From contig NZ_WEGI01000009.1 in NCBI RefSeq assembly GCF_009604425.1, positions 1 to 64,000 on the forward strand: a stretch of DNA of 64,000 nt, read 5' to 3'. Below, in pieces: positions 42,024-50,875 of the stretch. Origin of the DNA: Nocardia aurantia. Its GTDB lineage: Bacteria > Actinomycetota > Actinomycetes > Mycobacteriales > Mycobacteriaceae. Within the stretch, counting starts at the first letter, position 1. Each line of letters starts with the position of its first letter. A model generated the notes under the pieces. That model was not told the origin of the DNA, made no database searches, and was given only the letters and a program-made list of their open reading frames with translations. A program made the translations under genes and the position numbers.

Positions 42024-43829
42024 TCACAGGTGCGGTTGTGCCGATGAGGAAGGTGACTGTGTCGGCAACGGGTCACCGGTGTCGATCAGGGGGTCGGCTG
42101 TGCCGGTCTCCGGGTCCGGGTAACCCCCCACGGGCGCGGCGGTATCGGCGATGGGGCCGGTCGCCTCGGCTATCACTTCCACCGTGCCGGGCGATGGTTC
42201 CGCCGAACGGCCGAGCTCGGCCGCATCGGTGCCGGGAACGTCCGGTGTGGTGTCAGGGACGCCCGGCGCGATGAGGGGAAGGCCCGGCGCGGTGGAGGGA
42301 AGGCCTGGAGTGGCGCCGGGAAGATTTGGCGCCGAACCGTTCTCGCCGGACGAACCCGCCGGGATATCCGTGAAGCAGTCCGTCGGCTCCAGCCGGCCGC
42401 GCAGGTGGATGGTTTCGTACCGTCGCCAGTTCGCGCCTTCGGCATCGGTGGCGGCGTCGATCACCGCCCGGCTCACCAGGATTCGCCGCGGCACCCGTTT
42501 GGCCTCGCTGGTGAGGCGCGCCGCCTCGTTGACCGCGTCGCCGATCACGGTGAACTCCAGCCGGGTGTCGGTGCCGACATCACCGGCGAACACCAACCCG
42601 CGCGCCACCCCGATGCCGATGTCGAGTTCGGCGGCCGCGAGCACCTCGTCGCGGATCCGGCGGGCGGCCCGCAAGGCGGGAGTCGCGTTGTCCGCCATGG
42701 GAACCGGCGCACCGAAGATGCACAGCGCCGCGTCTCCCTCGAACTTGTTGACCAGGCCGCCGTTCTCCTCGGTGGCTGTGACCACCGTCGCCAGCAAACG
42801 GTTCAGGGTGGCGACGAATTCGCGCGGCGGCAGCCCGGTGGACAGTTGCACCGATCCCGTGACATCGACGAACAGGGTGGTCACCTCGCGCAGGTCGCCG
42901 GTGAGGTCGGCGCCGCCGGCGAGGGCGCGTTCGGCCACCTCCGGGCCGACGTGGCGGCCGAAGACCTCCCGCATGCGTTCGCGCTCACGGAGATTCGCGA
43001 CCAGTTCGTTCACCGAATGTTCCAGCCGGCCGATCTCGCTGGTGCTGCCGATCGGGACGGCGACGTCGAGGTCGCCACGGGCCACCCGGTCCACCGCGCG
43101 GCGCAGCAGCCGCAGCGGTTCGGCGACGGCCAGCGCGAGGGTCGCGGTCGCCAGCGCGCCCACGACGATGCTGATGGAGGCCAGGTAGATGCCGGTGCGC
43201 ACCCGTTCCGCGGTGCCCGCCTCGGCGTCGGACAGCACGGTGATCAGGCCCAGCATCGGCACCGCCGCCGACACGATCCACGACACCACCACGCGGTTCA
43301 GGACGGTGGAACTCCAGTGCATCGCGGAACCGAGCACGGCGGCCACCGCGGGGATGGTCGGCCGGATCATCCGATCGACGATCAGGAAGGTCAGACCGGC
43401 CGATTCGAATGCGCCGAGGGTGAACATGCCGAGCACAGTGGGCAGCGCCCGGCCGTCGATCTCGCGGGTGAACAGGACGCCCGCGATGAGTACGCCCGGC
43501 AGCCAGATCGCCAGTGCCCGTGCGGTGATCGCGATCGGCAGTTGCAGCAGGCGACGCGCTTCCGCCGGTCCGGGCCCGCGGTCGGCGTCGAGCCAGCCGA
43601 AGTAGTGGTCGCGGTCCCGCACGGCCAGCACGATTCCGGCCAGCGCGCCCAGTGCCGGATAGATCGCGATCCGGGACACCGCCGCCATCCAGTCCGTGCC
43701 CATCCGGCCGAGGAATCCGCTGAGCCACAGCTCGGTGACGATCACGGCGAGGCCGCTGAGGTTGCAGGCCATCACCACCGTCGACAGGCCCCAGCGTGCC
43801 CGCAGCGCCCACAGAATCAGCCGGCCCAT
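42024..43829 (-). CDS. Membrane-bound class III adenylate/guanylate cyclase with HAMP domain
   Basis: 601 aa. Six hydrophobic segments (residues 1-235), a HAMP linker (LRLLRRAVDRVARGDLDVAVPIGSTSEIG), then the cyclase domain (about 300-480). Catalytic residues are visible: metal Asp in TTLFVDVTGSV, the second Asp in NKFEGDAALCIFG with Lys two residues before Phe, and TVIGDAVNEAARLTSEAKR with Asn and Arg for the transition state. So it is probably active, making cAMP. The tail (about 500-601) is Pro/Thr/Gly-rich, with repeats of PGLP-like units. Related to the Rv1318c-Rv1320c group. Confidence 0.88.
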   Translation of the reverse strand: MGRLILWALRARWGLSTVVMACNLSGLAVIVTELWLSGFLGRMGTDWMAAVSRIAIYPALGALAGIVLAVRDRDHYFGWLDADRGPGPAEARRLLQLPIAITARALAIWLPGVLIAGVLFTREIDGRALPTVLGMFTLGAFESAGLTFLIVDRMIRPTIPAVAAVLGSAMHWSSTVLNRVVVSWIVSAAVPMLGLITVLSDAEAGTAERVRTGIYLASISIVVGALATATLALAVAEPLRLLRRAVDRVARGDLDVAVPIGSTSEIGRLEHSVNELVANLRERERMREVFGRHVGPEVAERALAGGADLTGDLREVTTLFVDVTGSVQLSTGLPPREFVATLNRLLATVVTATEENGGLVNKFEGDAALCIFGAPVPMADNATPALRAARRIRDEVLAAAELDIGIGVARGLVFAGDVGTDTRLEFTVIGDAVNEAARLTSEAKRVPRRILVSRAVIDAATDAEGANWRRYETIHLRGRLEPTDCFTDIPAGSSGENGSAPNLPGATPGLPSTAPGLPLIAPGVPDTTPDVPGTDAAELGRSAEPSPGTVEVIAEATGPIADTAAPVGGYPDPETGTADPLIDTGDPLPTQSPSSSAQPHL

Positions 43830-43835
43830 GAGCGT

Positions 43836-44522
43836 CTACGGTAGTACCAGCCACACCGCCACGTAGTGACATATCGCCGCGAGAACCGTTGCCGCATGGA
43901 AGAACTCGTGGTGACCGAAGACCCTGGGCCACGGATCGGGCCATTTGGCCGCGTACAGGATCGCGCCGACGCTGTAGGCGATGCCGCCGACCAGCAGCAG
44001 GACCATCGGCGTCACTCCGACCCGATGGGTGAGCGTGGCCGCCACCGGCACGATCGCCCAGCCGAGCAGCAGATACAGCGGTACCCCGACCCAGCGTGGC
44101 GCGGTGGGCCACAACAGTTTCAGGGCCACGCCCGCCGCCGCGCCGATCCACACCACGGTCAGCAGCGTGACGCCGGCCCGCCGCGGCAGCCCGAGCAGCG
44201 CGAAGGGGGTGTAGCTGCCCGCGATGAACAGGAAGATCATCGAATGGTCGGCGCGCTTCATCCGCATCCGGGTGCGGTCGCTGCGCCAGGTCACCCGGTG
44301 ATAGGTGGCGCTCACCCCGAACACCCCGCACACGGTCACCGCATACACCAGGGTGGACCAACCGGCCAGGGCGGACCGCGTCGCCGCGACGGAGACCAGC
44401 ACGGCGCCCGCGACGGCCGCGAAGCCGACGGCGTACGTGTGGATCCACCCCCGCATCAGCGGTCTGACCACGGCCTCCACGGCCGCCGGAACGCCGGTCA
44501 CCGGCCCATCATCCACGGACAC
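43836..44522 (-). CDS. Hemolysin III (PAQR/YqfA-family) membrane protein
   Basis: 228 aa from GTG at 44522, chosen because GGGAGG is seven bases upstream; the open frame continues to 44606. Seven hydrophobic segments. The family marks are present: YHRVTWRSDRTRMRMKRADHSMIFLFIAGSYTPF (with the first His and the RADHSMIFL block) and the final HHEFFHAATVLAAICHYV (zinc histidines). Likely M. tuberculosis Rv1085c counterpart. It carries a perfect palindrome just upstream. Function possibly in membrane homeostasis; the haemolytic label is historical. Confidence 0.85.
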   Translation of the reverse strand: MSVDDGPVTGVPAAVEAVVRPLMRGWIHTYAVGFAAVAGAVLVSVAATRSALAGWSTLVYAVTVCGVFGVSATYHRVTWRSDRTRMRMKRADHSMIFLFIAGSYTPFALLGLPRRAGVTLLTVVWIGAAAGVALKLLWPTAPRWVGVPLYLLLGWAIVPVAATLTHRVGVTPMVLLLVGGIAYSVGAILYAAKWPDPWPRVFGHHEFFHAATVLAAICHYVAVWLVLP

Positions 44523-44539
44523 GTACTTACCTCCCGAGT

Positions 44540-44559
44540 AACCTACGGTTCCGTAGGTT
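44540..44559. promoter_or_regulatory. TetR-type operator upstream of the hemolysin III gene
   Basis: AACCTACGGTTCCGTAGGTT: nine-base arms with a two-base centre, 18 bases before the hemolysin III start. The ACCTACGG...CCGTAGGT form is typical of TetR-family operators. No TetR gene is adjacent, so the regulator lies elsewhere. Confidence 0.75.
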
Positions 44560-44844
44560 TGCTTCGTCACTGTACCGCCCCGCCCGACTTGCACCCGGCG
44601 GGCCACGGCTGATTTGGTGGGAGTACACGGGTGCCTTCCCTGGGGCCTGCCTACCCGGCCGCACTAGGGTATGACCTGTGCCAGCCACCGCGGCTCCGAC
44701 TCGTGCGGCCGAACTCGCGGAGAGGTGAACCAGCATCGCGCAGAGGCGGACGAGTATGGAGAACGCGGAGAGGCGGTCGAGCACCTGTGACGGACAGCCG
44801 AGGCCGAACCGGGAGCGATCGATGAGCGGGGCCGGAGGCGCGGC

Positions 44845-45618
44845 GTGAGGGGCAAGCTGCGGCTGCTGCCGTATCGCGTGTACGAGACGCGGCTGTCGAA
44901 GCAACTCGCCGGCCGGCAACATCCCCGGCACGTCGCGGTGGTCTGCGACGGCAACCGGCGCTGGGCCCGGGAGAACGGGTTCACCGATGTCGCGCACGGT
45001 CATCGGGTCGGCGCGCTGAAGATCGCCGAACTCGTCGACTGGTGCCATGCCGAGGGTATCGAGCTGGTCACCGTCTATCTGCTCTCCACCGAGAACCTGC
45101 GGCGCGCGCCGGACGAGCTGGAAACCCTGTTCGAGGTCATCCCCGACGTCGTCGAGGAATTGTCCGCGCCCGAGAAGAACTGGAGCGTGCGTATCGTCGG
45201 CTCGCTCGACGGCCTGCCGGGCGAGATCGCGCGCCGGATGGAGAAGGCCGCCGCGGAGACGCACGGCCGCAGCGGGGTGCACGTCAACGTCGCGATCGGA
45301 TACGGCGGCCGTCAGGAGATCGCCGACGCGGTGCGCTCCCTGGTGCGCCAGGAGATGGCCGCCGGTGAGACCGGTGAGGATCTGGTCCAGTCGATCACCG
45401 TCGAGGCGATCGGCCAGCACCTCTACACCTCGGGCCAGCCCGATCCGGATCTGGTCATCCGCACCTCCGGCGAGCAGCGGCTGTCCGGATTCCTGTTGTG
45501 GCAGAGCGCATATTCGGAGATCTGGTTCACCGAGGCGTACTGGCCGGCGTTCCGGCGGGTGGATTTCCTTCGCGCGCTTCGTGATTACGCCGCCCGGCAC
45601 CGCCGGTACGGTGTCTGA
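44845..45618 (+). CDS. Z-polyprenyl diphosphate synthase (short-chain Z-FPP synthase/UppS family)
   Basis: 257 aa from GTG at 44845, with GGAGG upstream. AVVCDGNRRWA contains the catalytic Asp35 binding diphosphate-Mg2+; STENLRRAPDE near 87 and the terminal DPDLVIRTSGEQRLSGFLLWQSAYSEIWFTEAYWPAF are UppS-family blocks. By neighbours it corresponds to M. tuberculosis Rv1086 (omega,E,Z-farnesyl diphosphate synthase), the first step to decaprenyl phosphate, carrier for arabinogalactan, peptidoglycan and mannans. Product length is inferred from synteny. Confidence 0.9.
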   Translation: MRGKLRLLPYRVYETRLSKQLAGRQHPRHVAVVCDGNRRWARENGFTDVAHGHRVGALKIAELVDWCHAEGIELVTVYLLSTENLRRAPDELETLFEVIPDVVEELSAPEKNWSVRIVGSLDGLPGEIARRMEKAAAETHGRSGVHVNVAIGYGGRQEIADAVRSLVRQEMAAGETGEDLVQSITVEAIGQHLYTSGQPDPDLVIRTSGEQRLSGFLLWQSAYSEIWFTEAYWPAFRRVDFLRALRDYAARHRRYGV

Positions 45619-45621
45619 GCG

Positions 45622-45659
45622 ACCGCCGGTCCGGCGTCGGGGTTACCGCCGGTCCGGCG
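45622..45659. repeat. Direct repeat of a 15-base hairpin-forming unit between convergent genes
   Basis: ACCGCCGGTCCGGCG occurs at 45622-45636 and 45645-45659; each copy contains the near-palindrome GCCGGTCCGGC. The position between the convergent prenyl synthase and coaA genes suggests a terminator role. Confidence 0.5.
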
Positions 45660-45667
45660 AGCCGTAA

Positions 45668-46600
45668 TCAGAGCTTGCGCAACCGGATTCGATTGATGGT
45701 GTGGTCGCTGTCCTTGCGCAGCACCAGGGTCGCGCGCGGGCGGGTGGGCAGAATGTTCTCCACCAGATTCGGCCGGTTGGTGGAGTTCCAGATCTCCTGC
45801 GCGGTGGCGGTCGCCTCGTCGTCGGTCAGCTTCGCATAGTGGTGGAAGTGCGAATTGGGGTCCGAGAATGCCGTCTTACGCAGTGTCAGAAAGCGATTGA
45901 TATACCACTGCTCGATATCCTCGATGCGCGCGTCGACATAGATCGAGAAATCGAAGAGGTCCGAAACCATCAGCCGCGGCCCGGTCTGCAGTACGTTCAA
46001 TCCCTCCACGACGAGGATGTCGGGCTGCCGCACGCAGTGGAAATCATTCGGCACGATGTCGTACAGGATATGTGAATACACCGGCGCGCAGACCTCGGCC
46101 GCACCGGATTTCACCTCGGTGACGAAACGCAGCAACTTACGCCGGTCGTAACTCTCCGGAAAACCCTTCCGGTGCATGATTCCGCGACGGTTCAATTCCG
46201 CTGTGGGATAGAGGAATCCGTCGGTGGTGATGAGGTCCACCCGGGGATGGTGCTCCCACCTGGCCAGCAGGGCCTGCAGGACGCGGGCGGTGGTGGATTT
46301 GCCCACGGCCACGCTGCCGGCGATGCCGATCACGAACGGCACCTGCTGATCGGGATGGGTTTCGCCGAGGAACGTCGCGGTCGCCGCGAACAATCGCTGC
46401 CGGGCCGCCACCTGCAGATGGATGAGCCGGGCCAGTGGCAGATAGACCTCGGCGACCTCTTCCAGATCGATCTGCTCGCCGAGTCCGCGCAGACCGGTCA
46501 GTTCTTCCTCGGTGAGTACCAGAGGAGTGGATTTCCGCAGCGTGCGCCACTGTTTACGGTCGAATTCCACATAGGGACTCGGCTCGCTCATCCGTGCCAT
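45668..46600 (-). CDS. coaA: Type I pantothenate kinase
   Basis: 310 aa. The N-terminal blocks SEPSPYVEFDRKQWRTLR and GLRGLGEQIDLEEV, P-loop GIAGSVAVGKST (K101), and LITTDGFLYPTAELNRRGIMHRKGFPESYD and the C-terminal NLVENILPTRPRATLVLRKDSDH are all CoaA family blocks. It phosphorylates pantothenate in the first step of CoA synthesis and is feedback-controlled by CoA. Corresponds to Rv1092c. Confidence 0.95.
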   Translation of the reverse strand: MARMSEPSPYVEFDRKQWRTLRKSTPLVLTEEELTGLRGLGEQIDLEEVAEVYLPLARLIHLQVAARQRLFAATATFLGETHPDQQVPFVIGIAGSVAVGKSTTARVLQALLARWEHHPRVDLITTDGFLYPTAELNRRGIMHRKGFPESYDRRKLLRFVTEVKSGAAEVCAPVYSHILYDIVPNDFHCVRQPDILVVEGLNVLQTGPRLMVSDLFDFSIYVDARIEDIEQWYINRFLTLRKTAFSDPNSHFHHYAKLTDDEATATAQEIWNSTNRPNLVENILPTRPRATLVLRKDSDHTINRIRLRKL

Positions 46601-46840
46601 TTACCCACGACCCCGTCCCGCCAAACTTCGTTGTTCGGGCGAGCGGCATCACCACGGCGTGATCCGTACGACGCTGCTCGCATAACCGAATTGTCCTCCG
46701 GGCCAACAGCCTGCCGCATCCGGGGTCGCACTACCGCTGGGTAACTTGGAGTGATATTTCTCTCCGCGATGATGCGCGCACTGTGCGGACGGCATCGCGG
46801 CGCTGCGCCGGTCCACGTCGGCGGACTATCGTCTCCGGAC

Positions 46841-48040
46841 ATGGACGCGCACTCGCTGGTGCCGGAATACCTCCGGCTGGGGCTGGCATTCGACCGTCTC
46901 GAACCCGGTTTCGTCGATGCCTACACCGGCGACCCGGCCCTGCGCCGGGAGGTCGCCGACGGTCCCGCCCCGGAGCCGCGCGCGCTGGCCCGCCGCGCCG
47001 CCGAGTTGCGCCGGGAGGTGCCCGCGGCCGGGCTGCCGGCCGCGCGCGCCGAATTCCTCGACGTCCACCTGCGCGCGCTGGAATGCTCGGCCCGCAAGTT
47101 CGCCGGGGACGCGATCCCGTTCGTCGACGAGGTCCGGGAGTACTTCGATGTCGACATCGCGCCGGGCGAGGTCGACGACTACCGGGACGCGCACCGGCTG
47201 CTCGACGAGGTCCTGGCCGGCGACGGGCCGCTGCTCGACCGGATGACCGCGCACCGCAGGGCCGACGAGATCCCGCCGGAGCGGTTGCGCGCCTGTGTGG
47301 ACGCGTTCTCCGGCGCGCTCCGGGAGCAGGTGCGGGCCCGCTACCCGCTGCCCGACCACGAGAAGGTCGAGTACGAGGTGGTCGGCGACAAGCCGTGGTC
47401 CGGCTTCAACTACTACCTGGGTGACTATCGCTCCAAGGTCGCGATCAACTCCGACCTGAAACAGCACATGGCTCACCTGCCCGCGCTGATCGCGCACGAG
47501 GCCTATCCGGGCCATCACACCGAGCACTGCCGCAAGGAGGCGGGCCTGGTCGCGGCCGGGCAGGCCGAGCAGACGCTGTTCCTGGTGAACACACCGCAGT
47601 GCCTGATGGCCGAGGGCCTCGCGGACCTGGCGTTGAAGTCGATCGTCGGCCCCGGCTGGGGCCGGTGGGCGGAGGAGATCTATGCCGATCTCGGGCTGCG
47701 CTTCGACGGCGAGCGGGCCGAGCGCGTCTCCGTCGCCGCCGCGAAACTGCTCAGCGTGCGGCAGGACGCGGCTCTGCTGCTCCACGACCGTGGCCGCGAC
47801 GCCGACGAGGTGGCCGAATTCCTGCAGCGCTGGAGCCTGACCACACCGGAACGGGCCCGGCAGTCGCTGCGATTCCTGTCGTCACCGCTGTGGCGGGCCT
47901 ACATCAGCACCTACGTGGAGGGGTACCGGCTGCTCGGCGACTGGCTGGACCGGGCCGCCGACGCCGACGAGCGGGCCGGCCGCTTCGGCCGGCTGCTGGA
48001 CGAGCCGCTGACACCCGGCGCGATCCGCCGGATGCCCTAG
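46841..48040 (+). CDS. DUF885 family protein, metallopeptidase-like
   Basis: 399 aa from ATG at 46841. The C-terminal half carries ALIAHEAYPGHHTEHCRKEAG, where HE...H...H fits the HExxxHxxH-like zinc site of DUF885, and MAEGLADLALK supplies a distal Glu. Residues 1-200 are helical. The family is widespread; some members act as peptidases, but the substrate here is unknown. The start at 46841 follows a divergent coaA promoter interval of 240 bases. Confidence 0.8.
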   Translation: MDAHSLVPEYLRLGLAFDRLEPGFVDAYTGDPALRREVADGPAPEPRALARRAAELRREVPAAGLPAARAEFLDVHLRALECSARKFAGDAIPFVDEVREYFDVDIAPGEVDDYRDAHRLLDEVLAGDGPLLDRMTAHRRADEIPPERLRACVDAFSGALREQVRARYPLPDHEKVEYEVVGDKPWSGFNYYLGDYRSKVAINSDLKQHMAHLPALIAHEAYPGHHTEHCRKEAGLVAAGQAEQTLFLVNTPQCLMAEGLADLALKSIVGPGWGRWAEEIYADLGLRFDGERAERVSVAAAKLLSVRQDAALLLHDRGRDADEVAEFLQRWSLTTPERARQSLRFLSSPLWRAYISTYVEGYRLLGDWLDRAADADERAGRFGRLLDEPLTPGAIRRMP

Positions 48041-48041
48041 C

Positions 48042-48170
48042 TCAGAACGTGGTCCAGGTGCTGCACGCCGCGTTGCCGCTGGCGGAGATGCTGCAGGCCG
48101 AGGCCAGCAGGGCCAGGATCGTATCGAGGAGGGTCCCGGTGGTTGCGATGGGCGACGCGAAGACGAGCAT
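48042..48170 (-). CDS. Possible 42-aa small hydrophobic protein
   Basis: An ATG frame at 48170 (AGAGGT seven bases upstream) encodes 42 residues beginning MLVFASPIATTGTLLDTILALLASACSISA and ending TWTTF, with a central hydrophobic stretch and two cysteines. No gene lies opposite, and it stops two bases past the DUF885 gene. It resembles a small membrane or signal-like peptide; no family is recognised. It reads divergently from glyA. Confidence 0.45.
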   Translation of the reverse strand: MLVFASPIATTGTLLDTILALLASACSISASGNAACSTWTTF

Positions 48171-48327
48171 TGGTACCTCTGTGACTCATGATGTGAAGCC
48201 CACCCGGCCGCTGCCGGATGCGACATGCGCGCGCGGCGTACGTTACGGCATTCCGGGCCGCTCGGCAGCCCCGGAAGCTGGGGGATCCCGTCCCGGAGGG
48301 CTCGGGCCGGACACCTAGACTGTCCCC

Positions 48328-49623
48328 GTGACCCAGACGACCGCTTCTGTCAATACCCAGTCGCTCGCCGACCTGGACCCCGAGCTCGCGACCGCGATGG
48401 CCGGCGAACTCGCCCGCGAACGCGACACGCTCGAGATGATCGCCTCGGAGAACTTCGTGCCGCGCGCGGTGTTGCAGGCGCAGGGCAGCGTGTTGACCAA
48501 CAAGTACGCCGAAGGGTATCCGGGTCGCCGTTACTACGGCGGGTGTGAGCACGTCGACGTCGTCGAGGATCTGGCCCGTAACCGGGTCAAGGAGCTGTTC
48601 GGGGCCGAATTCGCCAATGTGCAGCCGCATTCCGGCGCGCAGGCCAACGCGGCCGTGCTGATGGCGCTGATGAATCCGGGCGACCGGCTGCTGGGCCTGG
48701 ATCTCGCGCACGGCGGTCACCTCACCCACGGCATGCGGCTGAACTTCTCCGGCAAGTTGTACGAGGTGCACGCGTACGGGGTCAGCAAGGAAGACCACCG
48801 CATCGATATGGACGAGGTGCGCAGGCAGGCGAAGGAGGCCCGGCCCGCGGTGATCGTGGCCGGCTGGTCGGCGTATCCGCGGCATCTGGATTTCGCGGCG
48901 TTCCGGGAGATCGCCGACGAGGTCGGCGCCTATCTCTGGGTCGACATGGCGCATTTCGCGGGCCTGGTCGCCGCCGGTCTGCACCCGTCGCCGGTGCCGC
49001 ACGCGGACGTGGTGTCCTCTACCGTGCACAAGACCCTCGGCGGTCCGCGCTCCGGCCTGATCCTGGCCAAGCAGGAGTTCGCGAAGAAGCTGAACAGCGC
49101 GGTCTTCCCGGGTCAGCAGGGCGGTCCGCTGATGCACGTGATCGCGGCCAAGGCCGCGGCGTTCAAGATCGCCGGGACCGACGAGTTCAAGCAGCGCCAG
49201 GAGCGCACCCTCACCGGCGCGAAGCTGCTGGCCGAGCGACTGACCGCCGCCGATGTCCAGGACAAGGGCATCACCGTGCTCACCGGTGGTACCGACGTGC
49301 ATCTGGTGCTGGTGGATCTGCGCAACTCCGCGCTGGACGGTCAGCAGGGCGAGGATCTGCTGCACGAGATCGGCATCACCGTGAACCGCAACGCGGTGCC
49401 GTTCGACCCGCGCCCGCCGATGGTCACCTCCGGCCTGCGGATCGGCACCGCCGCGCTGGCCACCCGCGGCTTCGGCGACACCGAATTCACCGAGGTGGCC
49501 GACATCATCGCCACCGCGTTGACCGGCGCGGCCGATGCCGAGTCGCTGCGCGCCCGGGTGTCGAAGCTGGCCCGCGACTTCCCGCTGTACGAGGGCCTGG
49601 AGGAGTGGCGGCTGCTCGGCTGA
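48328..49623 (+). CDS. glyA: Serine hydroxymethyltransferase
   Basis: 431 aa from GTG at 48328. PLP lysine K235 in VVSSTVHKTLGGPRSG; EMIASENFVP and TNKYAEGYPGRRYYGGCEHVD near the N-terminus are typical SHMT blocks. It interconverts serine and glycine with tetrahydrofolate, feeding one-carbon units to purines, thymidylate and methionine. Corresponds to M. tuberculosis GlyA1 (Rv1093), next to coaA as there. A strong terminator follows. Confidence 0.95.
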   Translation: MTQTTASVNTQSLADLDPELATAMAGELARERDTLEMIASENFVPRAVLQAQGSVLTNKYAEGYPGRRYYGGCEHVDVVEDLARNRVKELFGAEFANVQPHSGAQANAAVLMALMNPGDRLLGLDLAHGGHLTHGMRLNFSGKLYEVHAYGVSKEDHRIDMDEVRRQAKEARPAVIVAGWSAYPRHLDFAAFREIADEVGAYLWVDMAHFAGLVAAGLHPSPVPHADVVSSTVHKTLGGPRSGLILAKQEFAKKLNSAVFPGQQGGPLMHVIAAKAAAFKIAGTDEFKQRQERTLTGAKLLAERLTAADVQDKGITVLTGGTDVHLVLVDLRNSALDGQQGEDLLHEIGITVNRNAVPFDPRPPMVTSGLRIGTAALATRGFGDTEFTEVADIIATALTGAADAESLRARVSKLARDFPLYEGLEEWRLLG

Positions 49624-49645
49624 GCGGCGCTCCGCGACGAATCGA

Positions 49646-49676
49646 GGCCCCTCGCGCTCTGCCGGCGCGAGGGGCC
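49646..49676 (+). terminator. Terminator after glyA
   Basis: GGCCCCTCGCGC (49646-49657) pairs with GCGCGAGGGGCC (49665-49676) around a seven-base loop, followed by TGTTCGTTC. Confidence 0.88.
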
Positions 49677-49748
49677 TGTTCGTTCGGCGGCCACCGCCGG
49701 GCCGCTCTGGACCCCGGGGGCGGGCTCAGTCGCGCGCCGGCGATCTGC

Positions 49749-50714
49749 TCAGCTGTGGACCAGCGGTCCGAGCGCCTTCCCGGCCAATTCGAGGATGCCC
49801 TCCTCGTGCCCGTTGGCGATCATGTTGCAGATGACACCGTCGACGCCGCGGTCGAGGATGCGGCGCTGGATCTGTTCGGCGACATCGTCCGGATCGCCGA
49901 CGAACACCCGATCCGCCGGGACCGGCGCGCCGACCAGCTCGGTCTGCCGGTCCATCAGTTGCCGATGCAGTTCGCGGGCCCGTTGGCCGTCGGCATCGAT
50001 GATCGTGAAGGCCAGGAAGCTGGTCTCCAAGGTCCCGGGATCGCGGCCGATCTCGTCGCAGCGCTGATGCAGCGCCTCGATCTTCCGCGGCAACTCCTCG
50101 GTGCTGCAGATGATGTTGAGATGGTCGGCGTACCGGGCGGCCAGCGCGAAGGTCTTCTTCTCACCGCTGCCGCCGAGCATGATCGGCAGGTCGTCGCGGA
50201 TCCGCGGCTCGTTCATCGCCTCCACGGTGTGGTACCACTTGCCGTTCACCGTGGGCCGTTCACCGTGCAGCATCGGCGCGATGATCTGCAGCGCCTCGTC
50301 GAGCCGCTGGAACCGATCGGTGAAGGTGCCGAACTCGTAACCGAACGCGTTGTGCTCCAGCTCGAACCAGCCCGCGCCGATACCCAGCACCGCGCGGCCG
50401 CCGCTGACCATGTCCAGCGTGGTGACGGTCTTGGCCAGCATGGCCGGATTGCGGTACGTGTTGCCGGTGACCAGCGTCGACAGTTGGATGCGCGAGGTGG
50501 CGGTGGCCAGCGCGCCGAGCGCGGTGTAGGACTCCAGCATCGGCTCGTCCGGTGTGCCGATCGAGGGCAGCTGGTAGAAGTGGTCCATCACGAAGGCAGC
50601 GTCGAAACCGGCCGCCTCGGCGGCCTGAGCCTGGGCGATGACCTGCGGGAACAGCTCGCGCGGGGAGGCGGCGTGGCTGAAATAGGGCATCTGATATCCG
50701 AGACGAATGCTCAT
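49749..50714 (-). CDS. LLM-class F420-dependent oxidoreductase
   Basis: 321 aa from ATG at 50714. A TIM-barrel of the luciferase-like/F420 group: IRLGYQMPYFSH, AAEAAGFDAAFVMDHFYQLP, and GGRAVLGIGAGWFELEHNAFGYEFG, the last typical of F420-binding members. It would transfer hydride from F420H2 to an unknown substrate. Such enzymes are numerous in Nocardia and mycobacteria. It is convergent with glyA and divergent from the fumarase gene. Confidence 0.82.
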   Translation of the reverse strand: MSIRLGYQMPYFSHAASPRELFPQVIAQAQAAEAAGFDAAFVMDHFYQLPSIGTPDEPMLESYTALGALATATSRIQLSTLVTGNTYRNPAMLAKTVTTLDMVSGGRAVLGIGAGWFELEHNAFGYEFGTFTDRFQRLDEALQIIAPMLHGERPTVNGKWYHTVEAMNEPRIRDDLPIMLGGSGEKKTFALAARYADHLNIICSTEELPRKIEALHQRCDEIGRDPGTLETSFLAFTIIDADGQRARELHRQLMDRQTELVGAPVPADRVFVGDPDDVAEQIQRRILDRGVDGVICNMIANGHEEGILELAGKALGPLVHS

Positions 50715-50875
50715 ACGGGTCAAACTACCGCCGGGCCGTCGGGCCCGGCAGTGACAAACCGGCCCTGGCAATCGCCCCGCCACGCGCGTATAAGTCGATA
50801 TTCCCGGGTTTCCTGTGCGAATCCACTCACGCGTGGCAGCCCCGGTTCGCCGATGCCCCGCATAGTGTCGGATTC

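Noticed and set aside
48171..48327. Riboswitch (ZTP or similar) upstream of glyA
   Set aside because: The interval is GC-rich with possible stems, but none of the conserved blocks of known glyA-associated riboswitches was seen.
48037..49365. 442-codon minus-strand frame
   Set aside because: Mostly antisense to glyA. The 42-aa frame at 48042-48170 is in a different register and is listed separately.
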